Source of the DNA: Candidatus Latescibacterota bacterium
GTDB taxonomy: Bacteria; Latescibacterota; MVCY01
Assembly: GCA_030608245.1 (NCBI GenBank)
Contig: JAUWEO010000133.1
Location: forward strand, 1-5,342
Length of the DNA: 5,342 nt
Direction of reading: 5' to 3'
Positions 1 through 5,342 of this stretch are shown here, piece by piece. The first letter of the stretch is position 1, and the number at the start of each line of letters is the position of its first letter. The translations under genes and the position numbers were made by a program. Under the pieces are notes generated by a model. The model searched no databases. It saw only the letters and a program-made list of their open reading frames with translations, and had not been told where the DNA came from.

Positions 1-1122
1 AGAGCAGGGAGGCTTTTTCCCAACACCATCTTTTGGGGAAGCATGGTTGGAGTTCTGCTGTTGGGTCTATTTCTCCTGGGACAGAGGTGGTTTTGGTTCT
101 CAAGATTAGCAGAGGTCAAAGACCTACTTTTAGTCACACTGCTAATAGCGGTAGCAACAGTCCTTTTCCGAGGTTTTTGCGCCATCTTCTTAGGTCTGGA
201 GAGGATGATAGAATACAATCTCACCCCAGTGTTCTTCATCCTCCTCTATTTTTGTGGAAACCTCATTGCCCTTAGGGTCTTAAATCTCGGGCTTCTTGGT
301 GTTATCTCCAGCCGGTTTCTGGCGGTGGTTATGGTTTCAGGACTGGCTGTTTTTCTTTTGTGGAGAACAATACACTCACCCGCTCTGCAACGAGAAAAAG
401 TGAATGTGGGAGCAAGAATGGGACTGGATGCAGGCCTGCTCCGCACCTCTTTACGTCTGGGATCCAAGGGGATGCTGATCAGTCTGCTGTTGGCCCTGCT
501 TTTTCGAGTGGATATCTATTTAGTAAACCGTTTCTTGGGAGCGGGATTGACCGGAATATATTCTGTCTCGATAGTTTTTGCAGAGATGCTTCAGAAGGTG
601 CCCAATGCCGCCGGGACGGTTCTTTTCTCCAAAATCGGCAGCAGAGAACAGCAATGGGGTGATCAATTGACAGCGACGGTCTGCCGGTTCATCTTCCTGC
701 TTAGCCTTGTCTTATCGTTGGCGCTGGTTCTCTCTGGTAAATGGTTGATTCCTTTGGTGTTCGGTGAGGATTTCTCCGGCGCTTATCTGCCTTTGGTGTG
801 TATGCTTCCAGGGGTGATAGCGGTCGCCTCCGGTTCAATTATCAATACAAATCTATGGGGGAGAGGGTATCCCCTGCTCACCGTTATTGCCTCGGCAGTG
901 GCTCTTTCTGTAAATATCGGGTTAAACTTGCTCCTGATCCCCACTGTCGGTTTGGTGGGTGCTGGCCTGGCCACTTCTGTTGCTTACACCTTATGGGGAG
1001 TGTTGATCTTCGGCTATTTCGTAAAGAACTCTTCCCTTTCATTTTCAGAACTAATATGGCCTAAGACATCTGATCTACTTGTTCTTAAACAAAGGATAGA
1101 AAAAAGATGCAGCTCGCGTTAG
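1..1122 (+). CDS. Wzx-like lipid-linked oligosaccharide flippase (5'-truncated by window edge)
   Basis: Probable inner-membrane flippase of the polysaccharide biosynthesis/MATE-like (Wzx) family, moving undecaprenyl-linked repeat units to the periplasmic face. The frame is open from base 1. The 14 codons before the ATG at 43 continue the family-like sequence (RAGRLFPNTIFWGS), so that ATG is internal and the true start lies upstream. Visible length is 373 residues against a usual 450-500, so roughly the first two helices are missing. Counting from base 1, about ten hydrophobic segments are seen, near residues 15-27, 42-65, 73-94, 99-121, 155-179, 185-209, 230-254, 262-285, 290-314 and 318-341. 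Family-typical stretches are LGLERMIEYNL (64-74), FRVDIYLVNRFLGAGLTGIYS (about 168-188) and the late NIGLNLLLIPTVGLVGAGLA block (305-324), followed by a short basic cytoplasmic tail. The adjoining polymerase/ligase and glycosyltransferases support flippase over a drug/Na+ antiporter role. The transported glycan cannot be read from sequence. Confidence 0.88.
   Translation, partial: RAGRLFPNTIFWGSMVGVLLLGLFLLGQRWFWFSRLAEVKDLLLVTLLIAVATVLFRGFCAIFLGLERMIEYNLTPVFFILLYFCGNLIALRVLNLGLLGVISSRFLAVVMVSGLAVFLLWRTIHSPALQREKVNVGARMGLDAGLLRTSLRLGSKGMLISLLLALLFRVDIYLVNRFLGAGLTGIYSVSIVFAEMLQKVPNAAGTVLFSKIGSREQQWGDQLTATVCRFIFLLSLVLSLALVLSGKWLIPLVFGEDFSGAYLPLVCMLPGVIAVASGSIINTNLWGRGYPLLTVIASAVALSVNIGLNLLLIPTVGLVGAGLATSVAYTLWGVLIFGYFVKNSSLSFSELIWPKTSDLLVLKQRIEKRCSSR
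1091..1096 (+). promoter_or_regulatory. Shine-Dalgarno site for the O-antigen ligase/polymerase gene
   Basis: AAAGGA lies 10 bases before the ATG at 1107, inside the last codons of the flippase gene. Together with the 16-bp overlap of the two reading frames, it supports 1107 as the start and suggests translational coupling. The next in-frame Met (residue 29) falls within the first hydrophobic helix and would be a poor start. Confidence 0.55.
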
Positions 1123-2594
1123 ACAGGCCGGATCCGGCAGGGAAAAGGACCTTCCTGATCCTTGCCCTGGTGGAGTTGTTGATCTTGGTGATGGCTCTGA
1201 CTTTGTCCTCCAAAATCTTGCTTTCGCTGCTGGTGTTTGCAGTGGGGGTTCCGATTTTCCTCTGTTTGCCTGTTTACCCTCAAATCATTCTTCCTCTAAT
1301 GATAGTTACTACTGCTCTGGACTTTGGCGGAGTAGTGATAAAAGGAATCAGAGTTCTGGGCAGTATTGAAACCCCTGTGACGGCCTTCCATTTGGCCGCA
1401 GGAGCGGGAATAATATTCTGCGCAGCAAGTATCCTCTGGAAAAAACGCACCCTACTGCCCAGGGTAAAAATAATTATTCCGCTGGCCCTTTTCCTTTCAC
1501 TCATCGGGATTTCCAGTCTGTATGCTCCTGAAAAGTCGGCGGCAGTGTTCAGCTTTTTCCGGATACTGTTCCTATCACTGGTGATTTTTCTGACCGTTAT
1601 TTTGGTGCAGAGTAAAAAAATAGTTACATTAGTGCTTATCTCTTTCATAGGCTGTGCGGTTGTGACCGCCGGTGCGGGTACATATCAGGCGATTAGCGCC
1701 CAGTACTTTCTGCCGGCGGAGTTTATGCGTGAGATAGGAATGGGTTTTACCCGTGCCACCGCAACATTCACTAATCCCAACGCTTTTGCTACCTTCTTAA
1801 TGGCTGCTGCCGTGATTTCCTTTGCCCTTTTGATCAATCTGAAACTGTCTTGGCCCACCAAGATTATGCTGATCGTTGCTTTTCTGGGTCTGCTGATCGG
1901 GTTGGTTGCGAGCTTTTCTCGAGCTAACTGGTTGGCCACCGCCATCGGTTTATTCTTGGTGGCCTTGCTCAGCAAAAAAATCAAAGCGCTGCTCCCCCTT
2001 CTTGCAATAATCCTGTGTATAGTACTTGTTGCCGGACTTTTTTCCAGTGATTTCAGAGACTTGGTTTTGGGTCGGTTGGTATCTATTTTTGTCATATTCA
2101 GCGAGTTCAAAAGCGTTACCAGGGTTTCCAGCACTGCCAGGATTTACCTTGTTGAGGCTGCGGTGTCGATGTTTTGGGACCATCCGCTCTTGGGTGTCGG
2201 GGCCAGGGGTTTCCCTGAATTATTCGACAAATACAGGCCTGTTGGCTACCCAGTTTGGTGTCCGGTGAGAGAAAGTCACACATATTTAGCTACCGTGTTG
2301 GCCGAGTTTGGTATTGTGGGATTTTTTCTTTTCCTGTGGTTCATAGTTGCTGTCATAAAAGAAGGTTTGGCGGGAGTCAGAAGTATAGGCGATCACTACT
2401 TAAAAATCGCAGAAATTGGATTCGTAGCAGTGTTTATCGCGTATCAAGTCAATATGCTTTTCACTGCATACATACATGATAACTTCTTCTGGTTGCTGAC
2501 AGGGATGCTCTTTGCCACCAAAGAAATCGGCCAGAGGTTGAGCCACTCAGACAGAAATGAAGATTCTTATATTGTCGCATCTGTTTCCTCATGA
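1107..2594 (+). CDS. O-antigen ligase/polymerase family membrane protein (WaaL/Wzy type)
   Basis: Integral membrane protein of 495 residues in the O-antigen ligase superfamily (Wzy_C domain). These proteins join undecaprenyl-diphosphate-linked glycans on the periplasmic side, either to one another (Wzy) or to an acceptor such as lipid A-core (WaaL). About 12 hydrophobic segments are visible, beginning near residues 15-34, 36-56, 92-110 and 121-139. A large extramembrane loop of about 85 residues (312-398) separates the helix at 292-311 from the last three (about 398-418, 433-453, 457-470). Family marks are GFTRATATFTNPNAFATFLM (213-232), SFSRANWLA (269-277), STARIYL (342-348), the DHPLLGVGARGFPELF stretch (358-373) and ESHTYLATVLAEFGIVG (389-405). 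Arg216, Arg272 and His391 fit the conserved Arg/His positions known to matter in this superfamily. Length is slightly above the usual 400-450. It overlaps the flippase by 16 bp and the next gene by 38 bp. Neighbouring wzx and glycosyltransferases favour a Wzy role, but sequence alone cannot separate polymerase from ligase. Confidence 0.85.
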   Translation: MQLALDRPDPAGKRTFLILALVELLILVMALTLSSKILLSLLVFAVGVPIFLCLPVYPQIILPLMIVTTALDFGGVVIKGIRVLGSIETPVTAFHLAAGAGIIFCAASILWKKRTLLPRVKIIIPLALFLSLIGISSLYAPEKSAAVFSFFRILFLSLVIFLTVILVQSKKIVTLVLISFIGCAVVTAGAGTYQAISAQYFLPAEFMREIGMGFTRATATFTNPNAFATFLMAAAVISFALLINLKLSWPTKIMLIVAFLGLLIGLVASFSRANWLATAIGLFLVALLSKKIKALLPLLAIILCIVLVAGLFSSDFRDLVLGRLVSIFVIFSEFKSVTRVSSTARIYLVEAAVSMFWDHPLLGVGARGFPELFDKYRPVGYPVWCPVRESHTYLATVLAEFGIVGFFLFLWFIVAVIKEGLAGVRSIGDHYLKIAEIGFVAVFIAYQVNMLFTAYIHDNFFWLLTGMLFATKEIGQRLSHSDRNEDSYIVASVSS

Positions 2595-3786
2595 GAGTAA
2601 CCCTGTTTTAGGGGGCTTTGTGCAGGAAGAAGTGAGGTTCTTAAGAAAGCACTGTCAGGCAAAAGTGATTGCACCGATAGCCTGGTTCCCCCCTATTCGG
2701 GGATTTGGGCGCTGGAGCCGAATAGGCCGAGTCTGCTCACGAGAATTGATAGACGGTCTTGAGATACTACATCCTCGATACCTCTTGTTTCCTCGAAAGA
2801 TATTCTTCTCGCTGTGTTGGATTTCCTATCTGACCATGCTCCTTTGGATAGTAAGAAATCGTGACTTTGATCTAATTCACGCTCATAGTGCCTATCCAGA
2901 TGGACTTGCAGCTCTATTGTTTGGCAGGGCAGTCAAAAAACCTGTCTTGATTACTGCTCATGGCTCTGACATAAATCTATATCCGGAGGAAAGCAGGATA
3001 GGCAAGATCCTGGTTTGCCTTGCCCTTAGGCATTGCGATGCCGTTGTTGCCGTGAGTAGCGATCTGAAAAATCAGATTGAGAAACTCGGTGTTGACCGTG
3101 CGAAAGTGAGGGTAATACACAATGGAATTGACATCGCATTGTTCAGCCCTATGGACAAGGAAAATGCAGTCAGCCGAAAGGGATTGTCGAGGCAAAATAA
3201 GAGGATTTTATATACAGGTGGACTTCTCCCTGTCAAAGGAGTGGGAGTCTTAATTGAAGCTATGTCGATTTTGGCCATCTCCAGGAATGATATTGAGATG
3301 GTTCTGGTGGGAGCAAATAGGAAAGGGAGAGCAGACAGAGAGTTTATTCATATGGCCAAGGATCTTGGATTACAAGAGACGGTGATTTTTATAGACAAGG
3401 TTCGCAATACTGAGATTCCTCTGTGGCTGGCCGCGTCCGATGTGTTTGTCCTGCCCAGCCTCTCTGAGGGATTTGGTCTCTCTCTGGTGGAAGCCTTGGC
3501 CTGTGGCAAACCAGTTGTATCTACCACCTGCGGTGGCCCTGAGGACATCGTTACTGAAGAGGTAGGCATCTTAGTCCCCCCCGGTGATGCCAAAGCCCTG
3601 GCCCGCGCAATTGCCTATATACTGGATCATCCCGAAAAATACGATCCCGTGAAAATATCCTCCTATGCCTCTCAGAGATTCAGCTTAGAGAGAATCTCCG
3701 CCCAGATATTCGGCCTTTACCGTTCTCTCAAGGAAAGTCCAAGTGTCAAAGCCCATAGGCCAAGAATAAGGGAAGCTTGCTCTTGA
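2557..3786 (+). CDS. GT4-family glycosyltransferase (GT-B fold)
   Basis: Retaining GT-B glycosyltransferase of 409 residues, a normal length for GT4, expected to add a nucleotide-activated sugar to the lipid-linked repeat unit at the cytoplasmic face of the membrane. The N-terminal acceptor domain starts with the first beta strand MKILILSHLFPH and the Gly loop (LGGFVQEE, 18-25). It is followed by DLIHAHSAYPDG (105-116) and AHGSD (134-138). HNGID (188-192) ends this domain. The C-terminal donor domain begins with YTGGLLPVKG (219-228), where the Arg of the common GR-x-x-x-KG pattern is Gly but Lys227 is kept. It carries a complete EX7E signature, SEGFGLSLVEALACGKPVV (303-321), with Glu304 and Glu312, then GGPEDIV and GILVPPGD. 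The start is well fixed because strand one begins at residue 2, yet the Shine-Dalgarno is poor: AGAGGT at 2533-2538 is 18 bases away. The 38-bp overlap with the upstream frame suggests coupled translation. Donor and acceptor sugars are not predictable. Confidence 0.92.
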   Translation: MKILILSHLFPHESNPVLGGFVQEEVRFLRKHCQAKVIAPIAWFPPIRGFGRWSRIGRVCSRELIDGLEILHPRYLLFPRKIFFSLCWISYLTMLLWIVRNRDFDLIHAHSAYPDGLAALLFGRAVKKPVLITAHGSDINLYPEESRIGKILVCLALRHCDAVVAVSSDLKNQIEKLGVDRAKVRVIHNGIDIALFSPMDKENAVSRKGLSRQNKRILYTGGLLPVKGVGVLIEAMSILAISRNDIEMVLVGANRKGRADREFIHMAKDLGLQETVIFIDKVRNTEIPLWLAASDVFVLPSLSEGFGLSLVEALACGKPVVSTTCGGPEDIVTEEVGILVPPGDAKALARAIAYILDHPEKYDPVKISSYASQRFSLERISAQIFGLYRSLKESPSVKAHRPRIREACS

Positions 3787-3830
3787 CAGAACATTCCTCG
3801 AAGAGATGTTTCGTTGCTTTCAGAAATCTT

Positions 3831-3835
3831 GGTGA
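3831..3835 (+). promoter_or_regulatory. Shine-Dalgarno site that decides the start of the second glycosyltransferase
   Basis: GGTGA is placed 5 bases before the ATG at 3841. The same frame is open back to a TTG at 3814, which would add nine residues, but no comparable purine-rich site at good spacing precedes that TTG. The GGTGA site and the immediate start of the first Rossmann strand after the ATG both select 3841. Confidence 0.6.
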
Positions 3836-3840
3836 AACTT

Positions 3841-5106
3841 ATGAAGATATGTATGCTGACATCAGCACATTCCCCTTTTGATGCTCGAGTGTTCCACAAA
3901 GAGGCAAAGAGTCTGGCGAAATCAGGGCATCACCAGGTGGCAATAGTGGCACCCTCTGTTGGCCAGGCTTTCAAAAATGCCAAAGCTGAAAACGTAGAGA
4001 TTATATCACTTCCCAAATACAGGTACAAATTTCTGATGAGAGCTATCACCATTCTGCAGCTTCTTAACAGAGCATTGGCAGTTAAAGCAACCGCCTACCA
4101 CTGTCATGAGTTCGACATCTTCCTGGGGAGTATTATTCTCAAACTATTATTAAATGCAAAGATAGTCTACGACGTCCATGAACATTTCCCGGCTAAAGTC
4201 TCTGAATATCCGATATTCCCCAGTTTTTCTGCGTCGATTGTCAGGCTACTTCTTGAGAAAATAGAGACCCTATTCTGTCACTTTGCAGATCAGATATTCA
4301 CAGTCAACAGTACCCTAAGAAAACGATTTCTTGGTGCAAATAAATCTACTACTGTCCTGTGCAACTGTCCCTTCTTGGAATTGTACCCGCCGCAAAAAAA
4401 TCAGACAATGTCCCGAAAATATGGTAACGGCAAGGTAGTAGTATATCAAGGGGCGGTTAGCAGGAAAAGAGGAATAGATAAATTCTTGCTTGCTCTCCCA
4501 GAAGTTAAGAAAAGATTCTCTGACATAATGTTCTTAGTTATCGGTGACGTTTTCTACGACGCGAAAGTGAACACATGGATTAACAACTATGTAGCAAGCG
4601 AAAAATTGGACAATAATTTCAAAATAACGGGCTGGATTCCATATGCAGAACTCCCTGAGGCTTTAGCAAATGCGAATGTAGGAGTGATCCTGTTTCAGCC
4701 GGTGTCCTACAACAATTTCATAGGGCTTCCCAACAAATTGTTCGAGTATATGGCTTGCGGCATTCCAGTCGTTGCGTGCGATTTTCCAGAGATTCGGGCA
4801 GTTGTGGAGGAATCGCAATGTGGCATATTGATAGATCCCACAAAACCTAACGCAATTGCAGAGGCGATTAGTTATCTCTTAGAGCACCCTGAAGTTGCTA
4901 GAACAATGGGAGAAAACGGCAGAAAAGCAGTTGAGAACAAATACAACTGGGAGAAGATGGAGATAAGGTTGCTAAAAGATTATGAGAAATTGGATACAAG
5001 AAGCCAATTCCATGAGTGTAACGAAACCAACGATATCTTCTCCGATACCGAGAAGAAAGGCAAAGAGGCAGGGGATACAACGGTGATCTTTTCAAAAGGT
5101 GAATAG
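3841..5106 (+). CDS. Divergent GT4-type glycosyltransferase
   Basis: Probable GT-B glycosyltransferase of 421 residues acting in the cytoplasm on the same polysaccharide. The N-terminal domain opens with MKICMLTSAHSPFDARVFHK, a start typical of a large GT4-like group. It then has YHCHEFDIFLGSIILKL (86-102) and IVYDVHEHFP (108-117), the local version of the YDVHE motif. The donor domain begins near VVVYQGAVSRKRGIDKFL (199-216), where Arg208 and Lys209 occupy the usual basic donor-phosphate region. It continues with ITGWIPYAEL (262-271) and GLPNKLFEYMACGIPVV (295-311). Glu302 matches the second Glu of EX7E, but the residue eight earlier is Ile, so the first Glu is absent, as in many members with the PNKLFEYM form. 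The conserved fold ends near residue 384, and a hydrophilic tail of about 37 residues follows. The ATG at 3841 is chosen over the TTG at 3814 on its Shine-Dalgarno site. Its GC is lower than that of the first gene. Sugar specificity is unknown. Confidence 0.88.
   Translation: MKICMLTSAHSPFDARVFHKEAKSLAKSGHHQVAIVAPSVGQAFKNAKAENVEIISLPKYRYKFLMRAITILQLLNRALAVKATAYHCHEFDIFLGSIILKLLLNAKIVYDVHEHFPAKVSEYPIFPSFSASIVRLLLEKIETLFCHFADQIFTVNSTLRKRFLGANKSTTVLCNCPFLELYPPQKNQTMSRKYGNGKVVVYQGAVSRKRGIDKFLLALPEVKKRFSDIMFLVIGDVFYDAKVNTWINNYVASEKLDNNFKITGWIPYAELPEALANANVGVILFQPVSYNNFIGLPNKLFEYMACGIPVVACDFPEIRAVVEESQCGILIDPTKPNAIAEAISYLLEHPEVARTMGENGRKAVENKYNWEKMEIRLLKDYEKLDTRSQFHECNETNDIFSDTEKKGKEAGDTTVIFSKGE
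5096..5102 (+). promoter_or_regulatory. Shine-Dalgarno site for the wecB-like gene
   Basis: AAGGTGA, within the last codons of the preceding glycosyltransferase, is 5 bases upstream of the GTG at 5108. This is the same GGTGA core and spacing used by the preceding gene, and it supports the GTG as a true start despite the one-base gap after the TAG at 5104-5106. Confidence 0.6.
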
Positions 5107-5107
5107 A

Positions 5108-5342
5108 GTGAGAATCCTTAATTTCGTAGGTGCCAGGCCAAACTTTGTGAAGGTGTTGCCCATTTTGCAGGCAATTGCTGCTTATAACTCCCAAGGGGGA
5201 AAGCCAACCGATAAGATAACCGAGGTTTTAGTTCACACTGGACAACACTATGATTACCAGATGTCTGAGATCTTTTTTGACCAACTGGGACTCAAACCGC
5301 CTGATTACAACTTGGGAGTGGGCTCAGGCCCCCAAGGCTGGC
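5108..5342 (+). CDS. wecB: UDP-N-acetylglucosamine 2-epimerase, non-hydrolysing (3'-truncated by window edge)
   Basis: The first 78 residues of a WecB/MnaA-type epimerase, which interconverts UDP-GlcNAc and UDP-ManNAc in the cytoplasm and so feeds ManNAc or ManNAcA into surface glycans. The GTG start gives MRILNFVGARPNFVKVLPIL, containing the GARPNFVK form of the family's G-x-RP-x-x-x-K motif, with Arg10 and Lys15 at the positions seen in E. coli WecB. VLVHTGQHYDYQMSEIFF (40-57) is the second hallmark, and PDYNLGVGSG (65-74) the third. A typical full length is about 360-390 residues, so roughly 80% of the gene lies beyond the window. A small polar stretch, NSQGGKPTDK (27-36), sits between the first helix and second strand and looks like a loop of the longer family form. 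The gene starts one base after the upstream stop, so it should share that transcript. Being non-hydrolysing is inferred from the close match of these motifs to WecB. Confidence 0.9.
   Translation, partial: MRILNFVGARPNFVKVLPILQAIAAYNSQGGKPTDKITEVLVHTGQHYDYQMSEIFFDQLGLKPPDYNLGVGSGPQGW

Noticed and set aside
43..45. ATG at 43 as the start of the flippase
   Set aside because: The frame is open to base 1, the codons before it fit the family, and a start here would lose the first two helices. The gene is cut by the window edge.
33..275. Plus-strand 80-codon frame at the left edge
   Set aside because: It overlaps the flippase in another frame, and its translation is low-complexity Ser/Pro/His-rich sequence without motifs.
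1280..2183. Long minus-strand open frames of 77-149 codons opposite the O-antigen ligase gene
   Set aside because: They are antisense to a well-supported membrane protein gene, overlap each other and show no recognisable domain. They are rich in Lys, Arg, Ser and Thr, as expected from antisense reading of hydrophobic codons.
3783..3812. Perfect TTGACA, resembling a -35 box, at the end of the first GT4 gene
   Set aside because: The best hexamer at 16-17 bases spacing (GATGTT or ATGTTT) matches TATAAT poorly, and the motif falls over a stop codon inside a polycistronic run. It is probably chance.
3795..3815. Short inverted repeats (CGAA/TTCG) in the 54-bp gap
   Set aside because: The stem is only four base pairs and has no T tract after it, so it is not supported as a terminator or structured RNA.
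1614..4400. Three runs of seven A (1614-1620, 1974-1980, 4394-4400), possible slippage sites
   Set aside because: All lie in intact frames whose protein sequence stays family-like on both sides. No alternative frame gives a meaningful product, so there is no sign of frameshifting.
4898..5194. Minus-strand open frame of 98 codons across the glycosyltransferase/wecB junction
   Set aside because: It is antisense to two recognised genes, and its composition (Cys, His, Leu, Pro and Arg rich) is unlike a folded protein. No start context or family resemblance was seen.

Overview
The window is an internal piece of a bacterial cell-surface polysaccharide locus, of the kind that makes O-antigen, capsule or exopolysaccharide. 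All five coding regions lie on the plus strand and together fill almost the whole window. No RNA gene, mobile element, CRISPR array, terminator or convincing promoter was seen. Hand counts on sampled 60-base lines give about 51% GC in the first gene and about 43% in the fourth. The sequence alone does not fix the taxon. A WaaL/Wzy-like membrane enzyme next to a Wzx-like flippase favours a bacterium, and the start codons (ATG and GTG, with GGTGA or AAAGGA Shine-Dalgarno sites) fit that.

Layout from left to right: (1) bases 1-1122, a Wzx/MATE-type lipid-linked oligosaccharide flippase that enters from the left edge already open and so lacks its N-terminus; (2) 1107-2594, a multi-spanning O-antigen ligase/polymerase family protein; (3) 2557-3786, a GT-B glycosyltransferase of family GT4; (4) 3841-5106, a second, divergent GT4-type glycosyltransferase; (5) 5108 to the right edge, the N-terminal 78 residues of a non-hydrolysing UDP-GlcNAc 2-epimerase (WecB family). 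Genes 1/2 overlap by 16 bp and genes 2/3 by 38 bp. Genes 3/4 are 54 bp apart and genes 4/5 one base apart. The tight packing indicates one polycistronic transcript.

The inferred division of labour is as follows. WecB would supply UDP-ManNAc (or a precursor of its derivatives). The two GT4 enzymes would add sugars to a polyprenyl-linked repeat unit on the cytoplasmic face. The Wzx-like protein would flip that unit across the inner membrane. The O-antigen ligase/polymerase family protein would polymerise the units or transfer them to an acceptor. The initiating phosphoglycosyltransferase and most nucleotide-sugar genes must lie outside the window.

I found no convincing new biological system here. 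The points most worth a second look are the divergent second glycosyltransferase (lower GC, lacking the first Glu of the EX7E signature, with a charged C-terminal tail) and the unresolved polymerase-or-ligase identity of the second gene.
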